DNA of 64,000 nucleotides from Fluviicola sp. (lineage in GTDB: Bacteria; Bacteroidota; Bacteroidia; Flavobacteriales_D; Crocinitomicaceae): contig NZ_JBCNJT010000001.1 in NCBI RefSeq assembly GCF_039596395.1, forward strand, positions 779,315 through 843,314. Reading direction: 5' to 3'. How positions within the stretch are numbered: position 1 is the stretch's first letter; every line of letters begins with the position of its first letter. This document shows positions 56,737 to 64,000 of the stretch, piece after piece. Both the position numbers and the translations under genes were made by a program. The notes under the pieces are model-generated. The model did no database searches and was not told the origin of the DNA. It worked only from the letters and a program-made list of their open reading frames with translations.

Positions 56737-59034
56737 ATGATCAGGTACCTATTCGGGATTTTAAGCATTTTCTTTCTGTCGGTCAACGCCGGAGCTCAAT
56801 TGAGTGCTGAAAATACCTTGCAACTTCGTCAGGAATTACTGGCACAAATCAATGCGCTAAGGGCTGGAAAGAAGCTCTCAACATTAAAATTCGATCCTGT
56901 ACTGGAGAAAGCGGCTGTTTTTCATTCGAATTACATGGCGAAAAACCGGATTTTAAGACACGATGAAAAAGACCCGAAAAATGCAGTTCCTAAATCCCGG
57001 GTAATCAACGCAGGAGGAAACGATATGGAACTGGTGGGTGAAAACATCATTCAATCTGCTCCGCAAACCTTTCCGCTGGGAAAAGAACAGGTTTCAAAGC
57101 TGGCTAAAGAATTGTTCGAATCCTGGAAAAAATCCCCTCCGCATTACGGCAATATGATCAACGCCAATTATGTGCTGGCTGATTTCGGCTTTGCGGTCGA
57201 TACAGTTAATAAAATCGTTTATGGAACCAATTTATTCGGGAAACGCGGAACAGTCATTGCCAATCAATTGTCTAAGAATTCATTCGGACTCAGAATGGCT
57301 CCATCCAGTTGTCAGAACGAATTTGAGGGATATTCGAATTTGATTTACAACCTGGGAAACAGTATTGCTGTGGTTAACGGTAAGGTGATGCTGTACCTGT
57401 CCGACAAAGAATTGATTACAAAAACTCTGACTAAAACCAATGATGGATTGGCGGTAGACCTGTTGGAAAGAAAGCAGTTTCCGTGCGGTAGAGAGAACAT
57501 ACTCGATATGTCGCCGTTTTACGACGGGGTTTTATTAAAACCGAAGTACAAGCAGGATATTCTTGGCGGAAACGAAGCGGAAAGCGATTACCGGTTTGTG
57601 GTTTCCCTGGGAGATGTTCCTAAAAACCTGGCAGGAAAAGAGCTTGAGCTGACTTTGGTCTTTATCAAGAACGGGGAAGCGTGTTACCTGATCAATTCCG
57701 GCGATGTTCCTTCGGACCGCTATAACCTCGGTGAAGTGGAACCGATCGTATATGTTCCGGAAAAAGTGCCTTTTAATTACGAAGGGATCATTCAATCGGA
57801 AGAAGTGAAATTTGATTTCAAGCCAAAAGATTCCATTCCGGCTAAATTACCGGCCCTGAATGTTCAGCATAAACGCATACACTCGGTTTACATTCAGTCC
57901 TATTCCTCCATCGACGGGGATTCCCTTTCGAATGCATATTATCACTACATGCGGGCGCAATGGATCAGGAATTATGTCAAAAAGAATACAGCAGCCAAAG
58001 ACGACCAGATCCAATTGGATTACAAGGAAAACTGGGAATTGATGGAATTCCAGATGCGCTATCATTTTGCAGAGGATTTGTTGTTGCTTCCTCACGATTC
58101 GATCCGGAAGTATTACAGCTTTCTGGAAGAAATTCCGTGGAAACAACTCTTTACGGAACAGCGCCGTTCAAGTGCCACGATCAATTATTATGCGCAGCTT
58201 CCTCCAACAGCTTCTCCCATCGATTTGGCGCGCTTGAATTTAAGAACAGCGTTGATCAATGGTCAATGGGATTTGGCCAACAAATGCCTGGCGGAATTTT
58301 ACCAGAAAAAGGAATTTCCCGAATTCATTTTGGATAATCCGTATTTTGAGATCATCAAAGGGCAGCCGGAATTGGTGCAGAATATTGCAGCGATTTACAT
58401 TCAAAACGGAATTTACGATTTGGTTTCAGAAACGCAATTCTTATTTGCAGCGCTTCAATTAGGGGAAAAGCTTTCCAAAGGAGCAAAGGAAAACCTGGCG
58501 ATCCTGTATTGCAAGCTGTCTTACGATCTGCTGGGAGTGTGGGATTTGCCTTCACAGCAACTGGCGAATGTGATTAAACCGAAAGAAGTGCTCCGGGTGA
58601 TCCAGGATGTGGATTTTCGCCCGGAAGTAATGGCAAATGTTCATTTGACTTTTATTGATTATTACGGACAGATCAATGATTCGAAACGCATCTCAACTTC
58701 TTTTGATTTTATAGCCGATTATTACAGCAAACGAACAATGAACCTGAAGGATGAAATCCAGTTGTGCCTGTTCTTCAACCGGTGGAGCAAATACGATTTG
58801 ACGATCACTCACTTACTGCCGAAGTTCAAAGAGAAAAAACTGAATAATGAAGGGATTATGCTGCTTGCAAAAACGATGGTTTTTTTCCCGGAATCGGATC
58901 CGAAAACAATCAATGAAGTATTGCGGGCAGCGGCAGTGAATAAAGCGGGATGGTGTAAATGGCTTCGGGAAGAATTCCAGTTGCTGCGCGACGAGGAAAC
59001 GAAAAAGCTCTACTGTAAAACCTGCGGATACTAG
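56737..59034 (+). CDS. Exported CAP-domain protein with large C-terminal region
   Basis: This is a 765-residue protein. The signal peptide ends NAGAQ. Residues about 25-165 form a CAP (SCP/PR1) domain (LLAQINALRAGKKLSTLKFDPVLEKAA, NYMAKNRILRHDE, VGENII, and HYGNMINANYVLADFGFAV), with the His and Glu positions of the family. A beta-rich region covers about 170-380. A segment near 385-410 (KRIHSVYIQSYSSIDGDSLSN) resembles OmpA-like peptidoglycan-contact sequences, but is degenerate. The final 350 residues look helical and TPR-like. No T9SS tail is seen. A role at the periplasm or envelope is likely; the long C-terminal half is unrecognised. Confidence 0.78.
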   Translation: MIRYLFGILSIFFLSVNAGAQLSAENTLQLRQELLAQINALRAGKKLSTLKFDPVLEKAAVFHSNYMAKNRILRHDEKDPKNAVPKSRVINAGGNDMELVGENIIQSAPQTFPLGKEQVSKLAKELFESWKKSPPHYGNMINANYVLADFGFAVDTVNKIVYGTNLFGKRGTVIANQLSKNSFGLRMAPSSCQNEFEGYSNLIYNLGNSIAVVNGKVMLYLSDKELITKTLTKTNDGLAVDLLERKQFPCGRENILDMSPFYDGVLLKPKYKQDILGGNEAESDYRFVVSLGDVPKNLAGKELELTLVFIKNGEACYLINSGDVPSDRYNLGEVEPIVYVPEKVPFNYEGIIQSEEVKFDFKPKDSIPAKLPALNVQHKRIHSVYIQSYSSIDGDSLSNAYYHYMRAQWIRNYVKKNTAAKDDQIQLDYKENWELMEFQMRYHFAEDLLLLPHDSIRKYYSFLEEIPWKQLFTEQRRSSATINYYAQLPPTASPIDLARLNLRTALINGQWDLANKCLAEFYQKKEFPEFILDNPYFEIIKGQPELVQNIAAIYIQNGIYDLVSETQFLFAALQLGEKLSKGAKENLAILYCKLSYDLLGVWDLPSQQLANVIKPKEVLRVIQDVDFRPEVMANVHLTFIDYYGQINDSKRISTSFDFIADYYSKRTMNLKDEIQLCLFFNRWSKYDLTITHLLPKFKEKKLNNEGIMLLAKTMVFFPESDPKTINEVLRAAAVNKAGWCKWLREEFQLLRDEETKKLYCKTCGY

Positions 59035-59124
59035 GTAATGATTAATTATCAATGACTCAATTATCAAGGAAGCAAGGATGATAATTCCTTTAAAATTCTC
59101 AATTTTACATTTTCAATTTACGTT

Positions 59125-59637
59125 ATGGCGCTTATAAAATCATGCAGAGGGATAGAACCTCAATTCGGAGAGGATGTTTTCCTGGCAGAAAATGCAACGG
59201 TAGTCGGTGATGTGGTCATGGGAGACCGCTGTTCGGTTTGGTTCAATGCAGTGATCCGCGGGGATGTGAATTCCATCCGTATGGGAAACCAGGTGAATGT
59301 GCAGGACGGCGCTGTGATCCATTGTACGTATGAGAAAACCAAAACGACTTTGGGAAACAATGTTTCGATCGGGCATAATGCGCTGGTTCACGGCTGCACG
59401 GTAGAAGACAATGTATTGATCGGAATGGGTTCAATTGTGATGGACAACTGCTACATCGAATCCAACTGCATCATTGCAGCAGGAGCGGTTTTGCTGGAAA
59501 ATACGCATGTAGAAGCATGGAGTGTATATGCAGGAATCCCGGCAAAGAAAGTGAAAACCTTGTCCCCGGAGCTATTCGAAGGTGAAGTGCAGCGCATCGC
59601 GAATAATTACGTGATGTATTCCGGTTGGTTTAAGTAG
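59125..59637 (+). CDS. Gamma-carbonic-anhydrase-like hexapeptide protein
   Basis: This is a 170-residue left-handed beta-helix protein. Three His positions expected to bind the metal are present: H66 (AVIHC), H84 (SIGHN) and H89 (LVHG), with the 5-residue spacing of gamma-class carbonic anhydrases. IRGDVNSI supplies the Arg/Asp pair. The catalytic Glu loop of the archaeal enzyme is not evident, so it may be one of the YrdA/PaaY-type relatives with weak or other activity. It stands alone, with a terminator downstream. Confidence 0.88.
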   Translation: MALIKSCRGIEPQFGEDVFLAENATVVGDVVMGDRCSVWFNAVIRGDVNSIRMGNQVNVQDGAVIHCTYEKTKTTLGNNVSIGHNALVHGCTVEDNVLIGMGSIVMDNCYIESNCIIAAGAVLLENTHVEAWSVYAGIPAKKVKTLSPELFEGEVQRIANNYVMYSGWFK

Positions 59638-59722
59638 GTTTAATAAATTCAAAAGTTCAAAAGAAAGTTCAATCCGATTGAATATTAAACGTTGGAACTC
59701 TTTGACCATTTTTGTCACATAG

Positions 59723-59752
59723 AAAAGCATCAGCTATTGCTGATGCCTTTTG
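59723..59752 (+). terminator. Terminator after the carbonic-anhydrase-like gene
   Basis: An 8-bp stem GCATCAGC/GCTGATGC (59727-59734 with 59739-59746) with a 4-base loop is flanked by AAAA and followed by CTTTTGTTTT, about 90 bases after the stop. Confidence 0.75.
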
Positions 59753-59854
59753 TTTTGGGTTTTAGATTTGGATGGTTAATGAACTAAACTAAAAACTGCG
59801 AAGTATGGATATATACCTGTTTATGTCGGGAATTCAAAAAGGTAAACACGGAAA

Positions 59855-59898
59855 CTGATTTTTATCAGAAATTTTTTTTCGAAAGAGAACTACCTTTG
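59855..59898 (+). promoter_or_regulatory. FNR/DNR-like operator and -7 box of the truncated haemoglobin
   Basis: A perfect dyad CTGAT-TTTT-ATCAG (59855-59868) differs from the Fnr-type box TTGAT-N4-ATCAA only at the two outermost bases. Its centre is 29.5 bp before TACCTTTG (59891-59898), the same spacing as in the two oxidoreductase promoters. The box begins 12 bases before the ATG, so the predicted start is at or within 2 bases of the A of the ATG. Confidence 0.65.
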
Positions 59899-59902
59899 AC
59901 CT

Positions 59903-60250
59903 ATGAAAGAGATCGAAACGAAAGCAGACGTGGAATTACTGGTAGATGTTTTCTATCAGAAACTGGTAAAGGATGAATTGGTTTCCCACTTTTTTGCGAA
60001 GCTCGATCTGAAGGAACATTTGCCACGTGTGGTGCAATTCTGGAGTTTTATTTTATTGGACGAAGCAGGTTACAGTGCCAACATGATGGAGAAACACGCC
60101 CGTTTGAATCTTGACGCGGCATCTTTTGACCGCTGGCTGAAATTATTCCATGAAACAGTCGATCAGTTCTTTACAGGAGAGAAAGCCGAATTGGCCAAAC
60201 AGCGCTCCACATTGATTGCCTGGACGATGAAAACAAAGTTCATTAAATAA
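59903..60250 (+). CDS. Group III truncated haemoglobin
   Basis: This is a 115-residue haem protein. The proximal His is H65 (MMEKHARLNL), the conserved Trp is W78 in FDRWLKLFHETVD, and the B helix carries FYQKLV. These match class III truncated globins, which often bind NO or O2 with high affinity. It is slightly short for the class. Its promoter carries an Fnr/DNR-like dyad, so oxygen- or NO-linked control is likely. Predicted leaderless translation would make the mRNA start at the AUG. It is monocistronic. Confidence 0.88.
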   Translation: MKEIETKADVELLVDVFYQKLVKDELVSHFFAKLDLKEHLPRVVQFWSFILLDEAGYSANMMEKHARLNLDAASFDRWLKLFHETVDQFFTGEKAELAKQRSTLIAWTMKTKFIK

Positions 60251-60371
60251 GTGAAAATTGAGAATGTAAAAATTGAAAAGCATTTGGGATAATTATTAGT
60301 AAGAAGAATTCCCATCCTTTTAAATGCAAATTCCTCTTTTCAATTCTCCATTATACATTTTCAATTGATTT

Positions 60372-63053
60372 TTAACGCAAGAGCGTTACATGCCCCGTAA
60401 TGACCTCCGCATTGGCATAAGGTGCGCAGGAAGTATAGCGGATCACGTAGCTGTAAACATCCTCCTTGCACGGAAGCCCTGTAAATGTTCCGTCCCAGTG
60501 CTCTTCGTAGTTCGTGGAGCGGTAAACTTCTTCTCCCCAGCGATTGAAAATCTTCATATCCCATTCAACGGGAGTTAAGCCCATTTTCGGATAGAAATCA
60601 TTGTTGAACTCGTTTCCGTCAGGAGTGAAGGTATTCGGAACATAGACCATAAACGGTTCGATGGCGATCGTTTGGAAAGTGGTGTCGCTGCAGCCGAACT
60701 GATTGAAAACAATTTGTTGCGGGTAGTGCATTCCGTCTGAAAAATACGTGTGAACCGGGTTCGGGTCCGTACTTCCGGAGTTGAATTCATTGAAGAAGTA
60801 ACTGATGTGCGTGGCTCCCTGTGATAAATCGGTAAACTTGACCTGGGAATCACAGATCGTTGTCTCGGTTTTATCCACGGAGAATCCGGCTACCGGTTTC
60901 GGGTGAATGGTCACAAGATCGGGCTGTTCCAAAACAAAGGTGTCGATACATCCGATTGTTGAAATCACGGTCAGTTCCACGGAATAAGTTCCCGCGTGAT
61001 AGTAAACATATAACGGGTTTTCTTCGGTACTCGTTCCCCCGTCTCCGAATGTCCAGGAATAGAGCAACGGAGCTTCATACTGGCTTAAATTGATGAATTG
61101 TGCCGGATAAGGTTCGCATTTCAACTCGTCGCTGATTGTAAACCCGACGGTTGGTACCGAGAAAATAAATACGCTTGACTGGGCACTTTCCGAACAATTC
61201 AAAAAGCTTGCGGTCAGCGTAACGGGATAAATGCCGGAATCGTCATAAACAACGTTGTTCACATTCAGGCTGGTCGCGTTCGAAGGAGTTGCGTGGCTTC
61301 CGAAATCCCAGGAATATTGCGTGATGGAAGGGCCTGTAACCGTTCCCACAAAATTGAAACTGTTATTGGTAACACAAAGCGAATCGTTGTGTGTAAAGGA
61401 AACGCTGAGCGGTTCGTAAATGGTAATGTTCTGAACCATGGTATCCGAACAGTTCGGCCCGCTGCTGGCAATTAGCGTAATGGGATAAGTTCCTTCTGCA
61501 GGAAAGGTGTAAGTAGGGGAAACCGCATTGCTGACATCCGTATTGATTCCCGGTACACCGAAATCCCAGGAATACGTGGTAGATCCGGTCGAATTATTGG
61601 CAAAAGTCTGTGTATACCCGATACACTCGTGGTTTGTCTGGAAACCAACCTGCGGATCCGGTTTGCTGTAAAAGAAAATCGGTTTTGAAACGGTATCGGC
61701 ACATACATCATAGGTTCCGATAAGCGTTACTACGTTTCCGGTGGGTGAACTGAAAGCAACGTTGTTGACATTTGCGGCCGTTGAAGTACCGGGCGTTGCA
61801 TTCGGCCCGAAATTCCAGCTAAACTGTGTGGCCGGAGGTCCGTTGATGATCTGGCTGTGGAAATCGAGCGTATTGTCAATGAAACAGGTCGAATCTACAA
61901 AACTGAAATCCACCTGGAACGGGTTTTGAAGAATCAGGTCCACATACGTAGTATCGGTACATGGCCAGCCGGGATTGGCGACCAGCATCACGTGATAGGT
62001 TCCCGGTTGCGGGAAAACATAAGTCGGTTCAAAAGCCGTACTGTTGTCCGTTGTAATACCGTTTACACCGAAATCCCAGTAATAGCTGCTTGCTCCGAAA
62101 CTTTGATTGTCGAACGTGAAGCTCAATCCCTGGCAGTAGGAAATAAATCCGGGTGTTTCTTCCTGTTCGGTAACAACCGCTGAAAGCTGTACGTTGCAGT
62201 TTACCACGCGGAAAAGGAAATCACGGGTCACATAACTGATCAGTACGCCGTTTCTCCATTCATTTACGCGGATTCCGACTACATACAGTCCCAGGTTGTT
62301 TGCGTCTACAAATAACTGGCCTGTTGTCTGATTAATGGTCGTAGTAGACCCTGGCCCAAGCGGTACCGTGACACTGAATCCTCCAGCCCAGTTTACATTG
62401 GGATAAGGCGGGTTCGGAATCGGGTTTGGTGCAGGGTTCACGGAATTTGCTCCGGCGTGCGGCGTTACCAATTCATAGGATAAACTGTCTCCGTCAGGAT
62501 CGATAGCACTGTGGTCAAAAATCAGGTTTTCGTTGTTACAGATAACCAATGGCGGGTAATTCACAAAACGTGCCGAACTGTTCACGTATTGGTTTCCTCC
62601 CCCCGGTGGAATAATCGCTTTGATCGTTAAACCGGTATCATCCGGGTTTACCAGGTTGGTAATATTCGGCCCTCTGCAGCAGCGCTGGTAAGCAACAATA
62701 TAGCCGCTTACAGACGGTGGCAGGTTTAAGATCACCGTGTAGATGGCCCGTTCCGTACAAATTCCGGAAGGAGGCGTGATACAGGGATTATTAAAAACGA
62801 TCGGTAAAATGGTACTTCCCGGAAACGTTACGTTCTCATCCGAGATACGGATTCCCGTACCGGTGAAAACACTTAAAGGCATGGGAGAATCGTATGCGGC
62901 TCCTGTAGAAGCACAATCCCGGTAAAGAGCAATGTAGAATTTGTAATTGTTGCCTCCCAGGTAGTCGTAGTAAATTTCACCTCCCACAATATGCGACGCC
63001 TGGGACGGAAGAGTCCAGATTAACAGGAATAACAGTATGAGGTTTTTATACAT
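60372..63053 (-). CDS. PKD-rich secreted protein with type B T9SS signal
   Basis: This is an 893-residue secreted protein. After a signal peptide (ending SQA), residues about 20-300 form the large beta domain that often begins such proteins (SHIVGGEIYYDYLGGNNYKF, then RDFLFRVVNC). About six PKD domains follow (SSYYWDFGVNGI, QFSWNFG, TYSWDFGVPGI, QYSWDFG, LYSWTFGDGGTSTEENP, and a degenerate last one). The gliding-motility C-terminal domain is last (PNTFTPDGNEFNNDFYP, MKIFNRWGEEVYRS, HWDGTFTGLPC), a type B sorting signal. No enzyme motif is visible. It is a likely surface scaffold or adhesin. It diverges from the sensor gene at 63247. Confidence 0.9.
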   Translation of the reverse strand: MYKNLILLFLLIWTLPSQASHIVGGEIYYDYLGGNNYKFYIALYRDCASTGAAYDSPMPLSVFTGTGIRISDENVTFPGSTILPIVFNNPCITPPSGICTERAIYTVILNLPPSVSGYIVAYQRCCRGPNITNLVNPDDTGLTIKAIIPPGGGNQYVNSSARFVNYPPLVICNNENLIFDHSAIDPDGDSLSYELVTPHAGANSVNPAPNPIPNPPYPNVNWAGGFSVTVPLGPGSTTTINQTTGQLFVDANNLGLYVVGIRVNEWRNGVLISYVTRDFLFRVVNCNVQLSAVVTEQEETPGFISYCQGLSFTFDNQSFGASSYYWDFGVNGITTDNSTAFEPTYVFPQPGTYHVMLVANPGWPCTDTTYVDLILQNPFQVDFSFVDSTCFIDNTLDFHSQIINGPPATQFSWNFGPNATPGTSTAANVNNVAFSSPTGNVVTLIGTYDVCADTVSKPIFFYSKPDPQVGFQTNHECIGYTQTFANNSTGSTTYSWDFGVPGINTDVSNAVSPTYTFPAEGTYPITLIASSGPNCSDTMVQNITIYEPLSVSFTHNDSLCVTNNSFNFVGTVTGPSITQYSWDFGSHATPSNATSLNVNNVVYDDSGIYPVTLTASFLNCSESAQSSVFIFSVPTVGFTISDELKCEPYPAQFINLSQYEAPLLYSWTFGDGGTSTEENPLYVYYHAGTYSVELTVISTIGCIDTFVLEQPDLVTIHPKPVAGFSVDKTETTICDSQVKFTDLSQGATHISYFFNEFNSGSTDPNPVHTYFSDGMHYPQQIVFNQFGCSDTTFQTIAIEPFMVYVPNTFTPDGNEFNNDFYPKMGLTPVEWDMKIFNRWGEEVYRSTNYEEHWDGTFTGLPCKEDVYSYVIRYTSCAPYANAEVITGHVTLLR

Positions 63054-63227
63054 AAGCGGAGATAAGCAATATAAAATTCAGTATTTTTTTTGAAATCACT
63101 AAAAGTTTGACCTTCTATTGATTAAACGGTTTCATTTTTCATGTTAACGGGACGATTTTTATCAAAGTTCATGCCAATTACGAAAGAACTGATAAATTCT
63201 TATCCCAAACGAACGCTATTTAAAATA

Positions 63228-63235
63228 TAGTTTCG
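63228..63235 (+). promoter_or_regulatory. Possible -7 box of the sensor gene
   Basis: TAGTTTCG is one base from TAnnTTTG and lies 19 bases before the ATG, counted from its first base. No -33 TTTG is seen at the right distance. Confidence 0.35.
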
Positions 63236-63246
63236 AAATTGGTGAC

Positions 63247-64000
63247 ATGAAATTTGGGCTTTGGTTGCTTTTTTTACTGTTAAATCTCTCTCTTTTTGCC
63301 CAGAGAGGGCTGATTCAGTATTCCAAAGAAAACGGCCTGATCTCTAATGAGATCCGTGATGTTGCTTATGACCAGAAAGGATTTATCTGGCTGGCTACTC
63401 CAAAGGGAATAGAACGTTTTGACGGACAGCGCTTTATCCATTTCAGACACGATCCGGTGGATTCGCTTTCCATTGCATCCAACGATATCCAGGGATTGGT
63501 TTTTGACGGGAATAAAACAGTTTGGGGTTTTACCTACAACAAAGGATTAATTGCCATTGAAACCGAAACATTCCGTATTTCCAATTACAGCAAGCGCAAC
63601 ATTTCCTCTTTCGGAAGTAACCGGATCAGTGCTTTAACGATCCTGAACGGAATTATCTGGTACACATCTGTTGAAGGAAAGCTTTATGCATTCGATCCGG
63701 AGAAGAAATCAACCCGCCGGTTTTCAGGATACAGGCCCGACTCCAAAATAACCGGGCTAAATGCCATTCTTCCGGATCAGCTGGATCCCGATAAATTGTG
63801 GATCTGTGCCATGGACGGTTTGTACCGGTTCGGAATTAGAAAACAGCAATGGCAGCCGTTTAAATTTAACAGATCAACGGATATCAACCCCGAATCGACT
63901 TTCCGCTACAGCAATGAGATGAGGTGTGCCGTCCAGGACAGTAAAGGGAACTTATTTATCGGTCTGAGGAGAGGCGGTTTGCTTTATTTCGACCAGTACC
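63247..64000 (+). CDS. Reg_prop sensor protein, N-terminal part
   Basis: The gene runs off the right edge; 251 codons are visible and the frame stays open. A signal peptide (MKFGLWLLFLLLNLSLFAQ) is followed by beta-propeller blades of the Reg_prop type: NGLISNEIRDVAYDQKGFIW with LATPKGIERFDG, then further blades with LWICAMDGLYRFG and LFIGLRRGGLLYF. This begins the periplasmic sensor of large two-component or histidine-kinase-like regulators of Bacteroidota. The kinase part is beyond the window, so a hybrid system or a simpler histidine kinase cannot be told apart. Confidence 0.85.
   Translation, partial: MKFGLWLLFLLLNLSLFAQRGLIQYSKENGLISNEIRDVAYDQKGFIWLATPKGIERFDGQRFIHFRHDPVDSLSIASNDIQGLVFDGNKTVWGFTYNKGLIAIETETFRISNYSKRNISSFGSNRISALTILNGIIWYTSVEGKLYAFDPEKKSTRRFSGYRPDSKITGLNAILPDQLDPDKLWICAMDGLYRFGIRKQQWQPFKFNRSTDINPESTFRYSNEMRCAVQDSKGNLFIGLRRGGLLYFDQY

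Noticed and set aside
1-64000. tRNA, rRNA, riboswitch or insertion-sequence elements
   Set aside because: I looked through the gaps for clover-leaf-like ends, T-box, TPP- and cobalamin-like conserved blocks and terminal inverted repeats with transposase genes, and found none; a covariance-model search would be the decisive test.

Overview
The window looks like chromosome from a Bacteroidota bacterium, most likely a flavobacterium of the Crocinitomicaceae/Fluviicola type. This is an inference from content. There are seven large secreted proteins carrying type IX secretion (T9SS) C-terminal signals of both the PNP...VTI kind (type A) and the gliding-motility kind (type B). One of them is a SprB-repeat giant. 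Recognisable promoters follow the Bacteroidota form TTTG-N19/20-TAnnTTTG, and a CrtD-like carotenoid desaturase is present. I found no rRNA, tRNA, insertion sequence, CRISPR array or prophage block.

Layout. 1-3.7 kb: end of an AcrB-type pump, then a three-gene run of two unknown exported proteins and an alpha/beta hydrolase. 3.8-10 kb: pdxJ, a DUF218 lipoprotein, a Crp/Fnr regulator with an MDR oxidoreductase, and a CBS-nadK-LacI run. 10-20 kb: a T9SS lectin, a MuiA-like protein, lysA, a methyltransferase, a lipoprotein hydrolase and a large type B T9SS protein. 20-27.7 kb: a complete metal-efflux operon (response regulator, kinase, TolC, adaptor, CzcA/CusA pump). 27.8-34 kb: a carotenoid desaturase, a VOC protein, a second MDR oxidoreductase with its Crp/Fnr neighbour, and small exported proteins. 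34-37.7 kb: a PadR regulator with a membrane partner, and a TPR membrane protein. 37.8-45.7 kb: a GLUG adhesin and the 1973-residue SprB-repeat protein. 45.9-48.6 kb: an unusual run of tail-collar protein, periplasmic-binding-fold protein and formyltransferase. 49-53.7 kb: two cold-shock-domain genes and an M43 metalloprotease. 53.8-56.6 kb: a peroxide-defence island (peroxiredoxin, thioredoxin, DUF6952, Dps, divergent OxyR). 56.7-64 kb: a CAP-domain protein, a gamma-carbonic anhydrase, a truncated haemoglobin, a PKD-rich type B protein and the start of a Reg_prop sensor.

The strongest regulatory observation is a shared promoter layout. Three genes (the oxidoreductases at 6255 and 29864 and the haemoglobin at 59903) each have a 5-4-5 Crp/Fnr-like dyad whose centre is exactly 29.5 bp upstream of the -7 box. 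In two of the three the gene lies next to a Crp/Fnr-family regulator gene. The padR promoter is flanked and overlapped by two nearly identical 21-bp dyads that look like its own operator. By promoter geometry the padR and haemoglobin mRNAs are predicted to start at the AUG. The best candidate for an undescribed functional system is the collar/binding-protein/formyltransferase cluster. Intergenic spaces carry many short tandem word repeats built on TTCAAA/TTGAAC and ATGTAAAA, and one 28-bp perfect palindrome.
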